Source of the DNA: Mycobacterium lacus
Lineage (GTDB): Bacteria; Actinomycetota; Actinomycetes; Mycobacteriales; Mycobacteriaceae
Assembly (NCBI RefSeq): GCF_010731535.1
Contig: NZ_AP022581.1
Coordinates: forward strand, 4,411,952-4,475,951
Reading direction: 5' to 3'
Length of the DNA stretch: 64,000 nucleotides
This document shows, piece by piece, positions 33,566 to 41,940 of the stretch (positions are counted from its first letter, which is position 1; the number at the start of each line of letters is the position of its first letter). The position numbers and the translations under genes are program-made. Below the pieces are notes generated by a model. It saw only the letters and a list, made by a program, of their open reading frames with translations, was not told where the DNA came from and ran no database searches.

Positions 33566-33941
33566 CGTCAACAGCTGTTCAGTTATGACCGGAAGCCAAG
33601 ATACCTACCACGTAGCCTGTTTGTCACCCCTCGAATTTGTCGCGCTGACGTGGGCACAACGGACATCCTTTTGTCGGATACCGGTGTGACAAATGTGACT
33701 GGCACCTGTATCGCACGGCGCAATCGTCATCTCTGCCGCGCTGGCCTCCGCGTGGAGGTGACCAACGATGTGCCCACCTCGGCGCGACAACCGGGAAGCG
33801 CGCCCGTGCCATCGACGACGGTGTCGGGGCCGACGAACCCGGACGCGTGTGGTGATCGGGCGGGTGCTGCCGCGACGGCAGTGTCGACGAACGTAGACCA
33901 ACCCGGCCTCGGAACAGCTCGGTCGTTGGTACGTTCTGGGA
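33566..33941. other. Intergenic region with divergent promoters
   Basis: 376 nt between the riboswitch and the ABC permease gene, which must hold the promoter of the glycine operon (-) and of the ABC transporter (+). GTGAC-AAAT-GTGAC, a short direct repeat, occurs near 33685-33700. The open frame 33650-33964 (+) does not read like a protein. No other signal seen. Confidence 0.35.
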
Positions 33942-34991
33942 ATGCTCTTTGCGGCCCTGCGTGACATGCAATGGCGAAAACGGCGCCTCGTCATCGCGAT
34001 CGTCAGCACCGGACTGATCTTCGGGATGACACTCGTGCTGACCGGGCTTGCGAACGGCTTTCGGGTCGAGGCCAGGCACACCGTGGATTCCATGGGTATC
34101 GACGAGTTTGTGGTCAAATCCGGCGCGGCCGGGCCGTTCCTGGGTTCGATACCGTTCCCCGACGTTGACCTGGCGCGGGTGGCCGCTGAGCCCGGCGTCG
34201 AGGCTGCGGCCCCACTGGGCTGCGTGGGGACGATGATGAGGGAAGGCACATCAACGCGAAACGTCACGGCCTTCGGCGCGCCCGAGCGTGGACCCGGCAT
34301 GCCGAAGGTCTCGGAGGGTCGGACACCCTCGACACCGGATGAGGTTGCGGTGTCGAGCACAACGGGCCGGCACGTCGGCGACACCCTGGAGGTCGGTACG
34401 CACGCATTGCACATCGTCGGCGTCGTGCCCAATTCCACCGCAATGGCAAAGATTCCCAACGTGTTCCTGACGACCCAGGGCCTACAGCAACTGGCGTACA
34501 ACGGGCAGCCGCTGATCACGTCGATCGGAGTCAAAGGCACACCCCGAGCGCTGCCCGACGGCTACCAGGCCTTCGACCGAACGGGTGCTGTCAACGAGCT
34601 GGTGCGCCCGTTGAAGGTCGCGGTGAACTCGATATCTATCGTGGCCGTCTTGCTGTGGATCGTGGCGGTGCTGATCGTCGGATCAGTGGTATACCTCTCC
34701 GCGCTCGAGCGACTGCGCGACTTTGCGGTGTTCAAGGCCATCGGCACAACGACGCGCTCGATTCTGGCGGGACTCGCCTTGCAGGCGCTCGTCGTCGCGC
34801 TGTTGGCAGCGGTGGTAGGTGTTATCCTTGCCCAGCTGCTGGCACCGTTGTTCCCGATGATTGTCGCGGTGCCCATCGGTGCCTACCTGGCGCTGCCGAT
34901 GGTCGCGATCATGATCGGCCTGCTGGCCAGCCTCGCCGGGCTACGGCGCGTGGTGGCCGTCGACCCCGCGCTCGCGTTCGGAGGCCCCTGA
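33942..34991 (+). CDS. ABC transporter permease (FtsX/MacB-like)
   Basis: 349 residues. One N-terminal membrane helix (RLVIAIVSTGLIFGMTLVLTG), a ~200-residue extracytoplasmic domain, and three C-terminal helices (SIVAVLLWIVAVLIVGSVVYLSALERLRDFAVFKAIGTTT and onward) with the FtsX-domain pattern. Such permeases usually act in mechanotransmission or lipid/peptide export rather than solute uptake, although the M. tuberculosis counterpart Rv0072 was annotated as glutamine transport. Stop codon 3 nt before the ATPase gene; same order as Rv0072-Rv0073. Confidence 0.9.
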   Translation: MLFAALRDMQWRKRRLVIAIVSTGLIFGMTLVLTGLANGFRVEARHTVDSMGIDEFVVKSGAAGPFLGSIPFPDVDLARVAAEPGVEAAAPLGCVGTMMREGTSTRNVTAFGAPERGPGMPKVSEGRTPSTPDEVAVSSTTGRHVGDTLEVGTHALHIVGVVPNSTAMAKIPNVFLTTQGLQQLAYNGQPLITSIGVKGTPRALPDGYQAFDRTGAVNELVRPLKVAVNSISIVAVLLWIVAVLIVGSVVYLSALERLRDFAVFKAIGTTTRSILAGLALQALVVALLAAVVGVILAQLLAPLFPMIVAVPIGAYLALPMVAIMIGLLASLAGLRRVVAVDPALAFGGP

Positions 34992-34994
34992 ACC

Positions 34995-35990
34995 GTGGGC
35001 GATCTCAGCATTCAGAACCTCGTCGTCGAGTACTACAGCGGTGGCTACGCCCTGCGGCCGATCAACGGTTTGAACCTCGACGTGCCAACCAGCTCGTTGG
35101 TGATCCTGCTGGGGCCCAGTGGCTGTGGCAAGACGACGCTGCTGTCCTGCCTGGGCGGCATCCTGCGGCCCAAGTCGGGGGCAATCAAATTCGACGACGT
35201 CGACATCACGACTCTTGAGGGCGCCGCGCTGGCGAAATACCGGCGCGACAAGGTAGGCATCGTCTTCCAGGCGTTCAACCTGGTGCCGAGCCTCACCGCC
35301 CTCGAGAACGTGATGATTCCGTTGCGCTCGGCCGGGTGGTCACGCGCGGCCTCGCGTAAGCGTGCCGAGGAATTGCTGGCGCGCGTCAATCTTGCGGAGC
35401 GAATGAAGCATCGCCCGGGTGACCTGAGCGGGGGGCAGCAGCAACGCGTCGCGGTCGCGCGCGCGATCGCGCTGGATCCGCCGTTGATCCTCGCCGACGA
35501 ACCGACCGCGCACCTCGACTTCATACAAGTCGAAGAGGTGCTGCGGCTGATCCGCGAACTCGCCGACGGTGACCGAGTGGTCATGGTCGCGACCCACGAC
35601 AGCCGGATGCTGCCGATGGCCGATCGCGTCGTCGAGCTGACGCCGGATTTCGCCGAGACGAATCGGCCACCCGAAACTGTCGAACTGAAGGCCGGCGAGG
35701 TGCTGTTCGAGCAGAGCACGATGGGCGATCTGATCTACGTGGTCGCCGAAGGCGAATTCGAGATCGTGCACGAATTGGCCGACGGTGGTGAGGAATTGGT
35801 CAAAGTGATCGGATCCGGGGACTACGTCGGCGAGATGGGTGTGCTGTTTCACATGCCGCGCTCGGCGACGGTGCGCGCCCGCAGCGACGCGGTGGCGGTC
35901 GGCTACACGGCGCAAGCGTTTCGGGAGCGACTCGGCGTGGGGGGTCTGCGCGACCTGATCGAGCACCGCGCGCTTGCCACCGACTCTTAG
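34995..35990 (+). CDS. ABC transporter ATPase with C-terminal cyclic-nucleotide-binding-like domain
   Basis: 331 residues from a GTG. Residues 1-~225 are an ABC ATPase: Walker A GPSGCGKTT, Q-loop FQAFNLVPSLTA, signature LSGGQQQRVAVARA, Walker B LILADEPTAHLD. From ~235 a cNMP-binding-like barrel follows (EVLFEQSTMGDLIYVVAEGEFEIV, GSGDYVGEMGVLFHMPRSATVRA). It is the energising partner of the permease immediately upstream; the extra domain suggests regulation by a small ligand (inference). Matches Rv0073 in layout and length. Confidence 0.92.
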   Translation: MGDLSIQNLVVEYYSGGYALRPINGLNLDVPTSSLVILLGPSGCGKTTLLSCLGGILRPKSGAIKFDDVDITTLEGAALAKYRRDKVGIVFQAFNLVPSLTALENVMIPLRSAGWSRAASRKRAEELLARVNLAERMKHRPGDLSGGQQQRVAVARAIALDPPLILADEPTAHLDFIQVEEVLRLIRELADGDRVVMVATHDSRMLPMADRVVELTPDFAETNRPPETVELKAGEVLFEQSTMGDLIYVVAEGEFEIVHELADGGEELVKVIGSGDYVGEMGVLFHMPRSATVRARSDAVAVGYTAQAFRERLGVGGLRDLIEHRALATDS

Positions 35991-36026
35991 ACTTAGGTGC
36001 CGTCGGCTCTGGTCAAGCCAGCGTTC

Positions 36027-37106
36027 CTAGTACCTGTGGCGGGCCATCGGTGGTCCGCCCCGGCGGTCATGGCCTTCATCCGACACCAACGCGGGCACCA
36101 TTTCACTTGTCACCAATCCCACGTCCTGCGTCAGTTCGTCGACCACGTCGAAACATTCGGCGATGTTGGCCGGCGTGTCGACGATGACGGTGACGACGGG
36201 GACGTGACGGCTCAGCGAAAGCAGCTTGTCACCGTGGGGTCGGTGATCGCCGTGGAAGCCCCAGATCCCTCGAAGGACGGTCGCACCGTCGGGCGTCTTG
36301 CGCTGCCGAAGCCGCTGGAGCAACGCCCGGTGAATCGGCATACCGCCGTCATGGGCCGATTCGGAAGTGTAGATCGTCAACTTCTGCCACAGTGGTAGGC
36401 CGTGTTCGTCGGCCCCCGGCAGGGCGTGCGGTCGTTCCAGTAATTCGCCGTCGCGTTTGCACACCCGGACCCGTTCGACGGTGATCATCGGCCGCCGCAG
36501 CAGCCCGCCGAGTTCCGGCAACACCCGGCCGATCAGATCGCCGGAGCCGACCGCAACGATCATCATCGGGACGTCGGTATTGCGGCCGAAGAACGCGGCG
36601 CGTTGTCGCCGTCCGTGCGCCGTGCCGTCGACGCCCAGGAACACCGATGCGCCGGCAAGTTGGCGCCGGTACAACAGGTCGCAGATCGCAATGTAGGCGG
36701 GCACCCCGTAGACGCGCTCTTTGCGGCCAACGCAAATCGTCAGCTTGACGGCTTCGTGCAATTCGTCGCCGAGCGCCACCGGCCCGATATCCCCGCGCAG
36801 CAGCCGCGCACGCTCCAGCGTGACAAGGCCTCGTTGTTTAATGGCCAGCACCGGGTCGAGCAGTGGCTCGATGGTCCGTCTGGTGTCCACGGCTATGACC
36901 ACCACGGGTGGGTCCTCGGACAGCGTCAGCGACTCATCGGTCCTGAGGTGACGCCCGGTCCCGAAGCCACCGATGCCGCGCAACACGACGCTGGTCGCAA
37001 TGCGGTGCCGTCCGTACAGGCCGAGCAGCACATCGGAGACAAAGCCGTCGTCGGTCCGTCGACGCTCAGCCAGATAGGTACTGAGCTTCAGGCAATCTTC
37101 GTCCAC
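36027..37106 (-). CDS. Triple DUF190 domain protein
   Basis: 359 residues made of three DUF190-like repeats (about 1-105, 115-220, 235-340). Each has a KL(S/T) start, a GxxxxxSVVLRGIxGFG-like or GASVFLGVDG-like strand-turn and a PVVV(I)xVDT strand. DUF190 proteins are small cytosolic GlnB-like domains often found beside fluoride channel (CrcB) genes; no crcB is present in this window. The function is unknown. It is convergent with the ABC operon. Confidence 0.8.
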   Translation of the reverse strand: MDEDCLKLSTYLAERRRTDDGFVSDVLLGLYGRHRIATSVVLRGIGGFGTGRHLRTDESLTLSEDPPVVVIAVDTRRTIEPLLDPVLAIKQRGLVTLERARLLRGDIGPVALGDELHEAVKLTICVGRKERVYGVPAYIAICDLLYRRQLAGASVFLGVDGTAHGRRQRAAFFGRNTDVPMMIVAVGSGDLIGRVLPELGGLLRRPMITVERVRVCKRDGELLERPHALPGADEHGLPLWQKLTIYTSESAHDGGMPIHRALLQRLRQRKTPDGATVLRGIWGFHGDHRPHGDKLLSLSRHVPVVTVIVDTPANIAECFDVVDELTQDVGLVTSEMVPALVSDEGHDRRGGPPMARHRY

Positions 37107-37189
37107 GGCTACTCCTCAGACGCTGCCGTGCAACGGTTTTCAATGCATTTCGCATGCCACCATCAACGCGGAAGCCCACTTCGCGGAAA

Positions 37190-38059
37190 TCATACCTGCA
37201 GATCGGTGGGGTTGCGGCGGACACAGGCGCGCACCGCGACACTCGACACCAGTTCGGCGAGCTGCTCCGGCCGATCCACCATCGAGAACGTCCGTGCTCC
37301 TTCGATGACCTCCAGGCGGGCGTTGGGAACGGTCGCGGCCAGTCGTTCGCCGTCCTCCTGCTCGAAGAACACGTCGTCGCCCGACCAGGCGATGAGCGTC
37401 GGCTTGTCGAACTCGGGCAGCCGCGCCGCCACTCCCATGGTGACCTCCGTGCGCATCGATAGCGAAAATTGGCGCAGGTCTTCGGCGATCGCCGAATTGG
37501 ACAGCACCGGACGCACCCACATCTGGGTGAGCTCGTCGATGTTGCCATGAGCCAGGCCGCCGTAGGCGCGCTTGCGCGCCGCCGGGGCCCGCATGGCCTG
37601 GATGGCGGTGCGGAACAGCGTCTTCGATTTGGCCGCGAGGATCACCGGCTTGAGGACCGGCGGCGGAAAGTGTTCGAACGCATCGCAACTCGTGAGCACG
37701 AGCGCACCGAGCCGGTCGGGATGATGCACCGCCACGAGCTGTGTGACCACCCCGCCGGTGTCGTTGCCGACCAGCACCACGTCCTCGAGGCCAAGGGCGG
37801 CAAGGACATCGGCGACGATACCGGCGACACCGGTGATGGTTCGGTCGGCGCCGGGACGCAGTGGTTCGGAGTGCGCGCCCAGCGGCCAGGTGGGGGCGAT
37901 GCACCGCAGGCCCTGGCCCGCGAGTCGTTCGCTGACCTGGCGCCACAGCTGGCCGCCCATCATGTACCCGTGCACGAACACGATAGGCCGGCCGTCCTCC
38001 GGTCCGGTTGCTTCGTAATGGATGGTTCCGGCATTAGTGTCGATCGTCGGCATGGGCAT
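37190..38059 (-). CDS. Alpha/beta hydrolase (Rv0077c-like)
   Basis: 289 residues. Classical fold with the oxyanion HGYMMGG loop and the nucleophile elbow GNDTGG at residues 98-103, where the nucleophile is Asp100 as in haloalkane dehalogenases and epoxide hydrolases rather than Ser; SGDDVFF holds a likely second acid. It is divergent from the TetR gene with only 59 nt between starts, with a perfect palindrome in the middle, so repression by that regulator is nearly certain. Layout matches M. tuberculosis Rv0077c/Rv0078. An alternative ATG lies two codons in. Confidence 0.88.
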   Translation of the reverse strand: MPMPTIDTNAGTIHYEATGPEDGRPIVFVHGYMMGGQLWRQVSERLAGQGLRCIAPTWPLGAHSEPLRPGADRTITGVAGIVADVLAALGLEDVVLVGNDTGGVVTQLVAVHHPDRLGALVLTSCDAFEHFPPPVLKPVILAAKSKTLFRTAIQAMRAPAARKRAYGGLAHGNIDELTQMWVRPVLSNSAIAEDLRQFSLSMRTEVTMGVAARLPEFDKPTLIAWSGDDVFFEQEDGERLAATVPNARLEVIEGARTFSMVDRPEQLAELVSSVAVRACVRRNPTDLQV

Positions 38060-38077
38060 CCCTACTCCGAGATATAG

Positions 38078-38102
38078 TTACAAACAGTCTGTCTGTTTGT
38101 AA
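38078..38102. promoter_or_regulatory. TetR operator between hydrolase and regulator genes
   Basis: TTACAAACAG-TCTGT-CTGTTTGTAA: perfect 10-bp inverted repeats with a 5-nt spacer. It ends 18 nt from the hydrolase start on one side and 16 nt from the TetR start on the other, so a bound dimer would block both promoters. Confidence 0.88.
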
Positions 38103-38118
38103 GTTACCAACAGGTTGT

Positions 38119-38724
38119 ATGGAAATCAAGAGGCGTACCCAGGGGGAGCGCTCCGCGGCGACCCGCGATGCGCTGATCTCGGCCGCCCGCAAGCTGTGGG
38201 GCCTGCGGGGTTACGCGGAGGTGGGGACACCCGAGATCGCCAAGGAGGCTGGGGTCACCCGCGGGGCGATGTATCACCAATTCGCCGACAAGGCAGCGTT
38301 ATTCCGCGATGTCGTCGAGGCGGTAGAGCAGGACGTGATGGCCCGAATGGCTAGCCTGGTGGCCGCGTCGGGAGCGACGACGCCCGCCGATGCGATCCGC
38401 GCCGCCGTCGACGCCTGGCTCGAAGTGTCCGGCGATCCAGAGGTGCGTCAGTTGATCCTGCTGGACGCACCGGCGGTGCTCGGCTGGGCCGCCTTCCGTG
38501 ACGTCGCGCAGCGGTACAGCCTCGGCATGACCGAGCAGCTGCTCACCGAGGCCATCCGGGCAGGACAGCTCGCTCGTCTGCCGGTGCGGCCGCTGGCCCA
38601 TGTGCTCATCGGCGCGCTCGACGAGGCGGCCATGGCCATCGCCACCGCCGACGACCCGAAGCGCGCCCGTCGGGAGACCCGGCAGGCGCTGCACCGGCTC
38701 ATCGACGGGATGCTCGACGCCTAG
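38119..38724 (+). CDS. TetR-family repressor (Rv0078-like)
   Basis: 201 residues, the length of Rv0078. The N-terminal helix-turn-helix is intact (ALISAARKLWGLRGYAEVGT, PEIAKEAGVTRGAMYHQFADKAALF). The C-terminal ligand-binding domain is all helical (AIRAAVDAWLEVSGDPEVRQ, RVLRDRL-like tail). It presumably represses itself and the divergent hydrolase through the palindrome at 38078-38102. The ATG is so close to the operator that the transcript may be almost leaderless. Confidence 0.92.
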   Translation: MEIKRRTQGERSAATRDALISAARKLWGLRGYAEVGTPEIAKEAGVTRGAMYHQFADKAALFRDVVEAVEQDVMARMASLVAASGATTPADAIRAAVDAWLEVSGDPEVRQLILLDAPAVLGWAAFRDVAQRYSLGMTEQLLTEAIRAGQLARLPVRPLAHVLIGALDEAAMAIATADDPKRARRETRQALHRLIDGMLDA

Positions 38725-38927
38725 CGTTCGGCCGGGCCGATGAAAAGGCTTGACCGCGAACAAAAGATGATCGGCTAGCCTACGCAGGAGGTGATCACCG
38801 TGGCAGCGTGATCGTGAGAGCCTGAAAAGAGGGGTGCCGCGCCCAGATCGCGTTACGATCCGTATGCCGACGGCTCGCCGGTGACCGGGCGTCAGCCGAA
38901 GTATCCAAATTGGTCGGGAGGTGCGGA

Positions 38928-40814
38928 ATGTCGTTCGTGATCGCGGCGCCGGAGGCTCTGGCGGCCGCGGCTTCAGATTTCGCCGGAATCGGCTCGATGA
39001 TCAACGCAGCCAATGCGGCCGCGGCGTCTCGGACAATCGAGGTGCTGGCCGCGGGTGCGGACGAGATTTCAACACAGATCGCGGCCTTGTTCGGCACGCA
39101 CGCCCAGGAGTACCAAGCGCTGAGCGCCAAGGCGGCGGCCTTTCATGAGCAGTTTCTCTGGGCCTTGACCGCCGGCGCGGGGTCATACGCCCGTACCGAG
39201 GCGGTCAACGCGTCGCCGTTGCAGACCCTGGAGCAAAACGTGCTCGGCGTGGTGAATGCGCCCACGCAGGCGCTGTTGGGGCGTCCGTTGATCGGCAACG
39301 GCGCGGATGGGCAGACGGTCGCCGGGGTGGGACAGCCGGGCGGGGCGGGCGGCATCTTGTACGGCAATGGCGGCAAGGGCGGCAGCAGCACGGCACCTGG
39401 AGTGGCCGGTGGCGCCGGCGGGGCCGCGGGGCTGTGGGGCAACGGCGGCGCCGGCGGGGCCGGTGGCGCCGGCGCGGCCGGCGGTAACGGTGGAGCCGGA
39501 GGATGGCTGACCGGCAACGGTGGCGCCGGCGGGGCCGGTGGGGCCGCGATGGCGGGCGTCAACGGCGGCAACCCCGGCAATGGAGGTAGCGGCGGCAACG
39601 CCGTCGGCCTGGTCGGCGACGGCGGCGCGGGCGGGCAGGGCGGCACCGGCCTGGCCGGGGCAGACGGCGCTAACCCCACGCCCGGCCCCGCGGCGGCCAC
39701 CGGCGGCGCGGGCAGTAATCAGATCCTCAACGTCAACGCCGACGCCGTCGGCGGCCCCGGCGCCCCCGGCGGCGACGGCGGGCCCACGATGACCGGCGGC
39801 ACCGGTGGGGCCGGCGGTGACGCCGTCACCAACATCGGAAACACCGGCAATGCCACCGGTGGCGCCGGTGGTGACGGGGGTGCCGGCGGGTTCGGTGGGG
39901 CCGGCGGCGCCGGCGGTGCCGCCTTTCCAGGAGGTGGCGCTAGCGGCATCGGCGGGGCGGGCGGTGACGGGGCCGACGGCGGGGTGCCAGGCGGGGGCGG
40001 CGGAAACGGTGGCCCCGGTGGGCCCGTGGGCGGCGCAGCCAATGCCGGTGTCGGGGGTGCCGGCGGAAGTGGTGGTAACGGCGCCGCCGGGGCGTCCGGC
40101 GGGGCCGGTGGTCACGGCGGTGCCGGCGGTCACGGCGGTGCGGGGGGAATCTTGGCCGGCAACGGCGGAGCGGGTGGGGCCGGCGGCAACGGTGGGGCCG
40201 GCGGCTCAGGCGGCAATGGCGGACACGGCGGTGCGGGCGGCAGCAACAACATCAATGACCATGCCCACGGCGCCACCGTCGTGCATGGGGGCGACGGGGG
40301 CGACGGTGGTGCTGGTGGCGCCGGCGGGTTCGGTGGTGCCGGCGGCGCGGGCGGGGCTGGCGGCGCTGGCGGTGCCGCCTCACGGATGTTCGGCACCGGT
40401 GGTGCCGGTGGCGCCGGCGGCCACGGTGGCGCCGGCGGCGGCGGTGGCATGGGCGGCGGCGGGGGTGTCGGCGGTTCCGGCGGCGGCGGCGTAACCGGCA
40501 TCTCTCCTGCGACGGTCTACGGCGGTAACGGCGGTGTCGGCGGCGGCGGTGGTGTGGGGGGTGACGGCGGTCACGGCGGTGCCGGCGGCATCGGCGGCAC
40601 GGGCGGATCCGGAGGGTTCCTGACGAGCCAATCCGGTGCCGACGGGACCGCCGGCCTGGGTGGCAGCGGTGGCTCGGGCGGGGGTGGCGGAGCGGCTGGT
40701 AACGGCGGCGTCGGCGGTAAAGCCTCTACGCTTGGTTCTGGGCCGACCATCCCCGGTCTGCACGGCGCCAGCGGCGCGGACGGATCATCCGGGACCAACG
40801 GCGCAGACGGTTAA
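38928..40814 (+). CDS. PE_PGRS family protein
   Basis: 628 residues from ATG 38928 (MSFVIAAPEALAAAASDFAG) with GGGAGG upstream. PE domain to ~residue 95, linker with GRPLIGNGADG, then a long Gly/Ala-rich PGRS region with several non-glycine interruptions (NQILNVNADAVGG, NNINDHAHGATVVHG). A cell-surface protein exported by type VII secretion. The upstream 38725-38927 contains AGGAGGTGATCACC directly before a three-codon GTG ORF, noted separately. Confidence 0.92.
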   Translation: MSFVIAAPEALAAAASDFAGIGSMINAANAAAASRTIEVLAAGADEISTQIAALFGTHAQEYQALSAKAAAFHEQFLWALTAGAGSYARTEAVNASPLQTLEQNVLGVVNAPTQALLGRPLIGNGADGQTVAGVGQPGGAGGILYGNGGKGGSSTAPGVAGGAGGAAGLWGNGGAGGAGGAGAAGGNGGAGGWLTGNGGAGGAGGAAMAGVNGGNPGNGGSGGNAVGLVGDGGAGGQGGTGLAGADGANPTPGPAAATGGAGSNQILNVNADAVGGPGAPGGDGGPTMTGGTGGAGGDAVTNIGNTGNATGGAGGDGGAGGFGGAGGAGGAAFPGGGASGIGGAGGDGADGGVPGGGGGNGGPGGPVGGAANAGVGGAGGSGGNGAAGASGGAGGHGGAGGHGGAGGILAGNGGAGGAGGNGGAGGSGGNGGHGGAGGSNNINDHAHGATVVHGGDGGDGGAGGAGGFGGAGGAGGAGGAGGAASRMFGTGGAGGAGGHGGAGGGGGMGGGGGVGGSGGGGVTGISPATVYGGNGGVGGGGGVGGDGGHGGAGGIGGTGGSGGFLTSQSGADGTAGLGGSGGSGGGGGAAGNGGVGGKASTLGSGPTIPGLHGASGADGSSGTNGADG

Positions 40815-40894
40815 CCCCGCACCGGTCGCCGCGCACAAGCAAAATCCCGGACGCCCTCAACCCCTAGCCCTAGCGCCCGAACGTGGTTGCACCA

Positions 40895-41845
40895 TCAGGT
40901 GCCGTGCGACGGCGACGCGAGTTGCGGATAATGCTCGCTCAGGTCGCGCAGGTATTGCGGGGACACTTGCGTGGCGACGTCGAGAAAGCAACGCACGCTT
41001 GGTGACTGGTTGGCGGTGCGCCACACCAGAGCCAGCGGCCGGTGCGGAAGGGGCCCGTGTAGCGGGATGAACCGAACACCCTTTCGGCTGAGATTGATGA
41101 AAGACGTTGGCAGCAAGGCTATCCCGGCTCCGGATGCCACCAACGCCAGGATCGTTTGGATGCGGGACACTTCGTCAACGACCGGCGGCTCGATGTTGTG
41201 CAGACGAAACAACTCGACGACGTCGGCGTACGTGGTGGCCGCCGCGGCTCGCGTCCACAGAATGATCGGTTGATCCGCAAGCAGTGCCGGAGCGATCCGC
41301 TCGCGGGTGGCAAGCGCATCCTCCTCGCACACCACTGCGGCAAGTGGGTCATCAAGCAACATCTCGATGGTCAATGACGGTTCATCGACCGGCCCGCGCA
41401 GGAAACCGACGTCGAGGCGGTGCTCGAGCAGTTGGGCCACCTGTTCGGCGGTATCTAGTTCGGCGAGTTCGAGTTTGACATCGGGATACTGGCGGCGATG
41501 TGCCCGCATGACGTACGACAGCACGCCGTCGACGGCGGCCTGCAAGGCGCCGATGCGGAGATGACCGAGATGCCCGGCGGCCGCCCTGCGTGCGGCGGCA
41601 AACGCCCGCTCGGCGTGTGTGAGCGCCAGCCGCGCCTCTTCGAAAAGCGCGGTGCCGGCATCGGTGAGTTCGATCGGACGCCGGCTCCGATCGATGAGCT
41701 CGGCTCCCAGCTGGCGTTCGAGCTTTTGGATCTGCTGGCTCAGCGGCGGCTGAGCGATGTGTAGCCGCTCGGCCGCGCGGCCGAAGTGTCGTTCTTCGGC
41801 GACGGTCACGAAGTACCGAAGCAAGCGCAGCTCCGGATCAGCCAT
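40895..41845 (-). CDS. LysR-family transcriptional regulator
   Basis: 316 residues from the ATG at 41843-41845. N-terminal winged helix (LRLLRYFVTVAEERHFGRAAERL, IAQPPLSQQIQKLERQLGAELI) and C-terminal periplasmic-binding-like effector domain. Divergent from the four-gene operon at 41941-46040, 95 nt apart, so it is the probable activator. The intergenic part contains AT-rich ATAT/AATAT repeats typical of LysR sites. The effector is unknown. Confidence 0.92.
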   Translation of the reverse strand: MADPELRLLRYFVTVAEERHFGRAAERLHIAQPPLSQQIQKLERQLGAELIDRSRRPIELTDAGTALFEEARLALTHAERAFAAARRAAAGHLGHLRIGALQAAVDGVLSYVMRAHRRQYPDVKLELAELDTAEQVAQLLEHRLDVGFLRGPVDEPSLTIEMLLDDPLAAVVCEEDALATRERIAPALLADQPIILWTRAAAATTYADVVELFRLHNIEPPVVDEVSRIQTILALVASGAGIALLPTSFINLSRKGVRFIPLHGPLPHRPLALVWRTANQSPSVRCFLDVATQVSPQYLRDLSEHYPQLASPSHGT

Positions 41846-41901
41846 ATCTGCACAATATAATAGCTGTTCCAATATGTCTTGGACTGCGAAGATGTAGCCG
41901 G

Positions 41902-41930
41902 CCTACGGTTGCCCCAGCGAGCAACGTAGG
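41902..41930 (+). promoter_or_regulatory. Leader hairpin overlapping the ribosome binding site
   Basis: CCTAC-G-GTTG-N10-CAAC-GTAGG folds into a 9-bp stem with one bulge. Its 3' arm contains the first AGG of the AGGAGG ribosome binding site (41928-41933) of the next gene, so folding could hide it. Confidence 0.4.
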
Positions 41931-41940
41931 AGGCAACGAA

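Noticed and set aside
33684..33699. GTGAC-AAAT-GTGAC as a CRP-type site
   Set aside because: CRP sites are inverted (TGTGA...TCACA); this is a direct repeat, so no such call is made.
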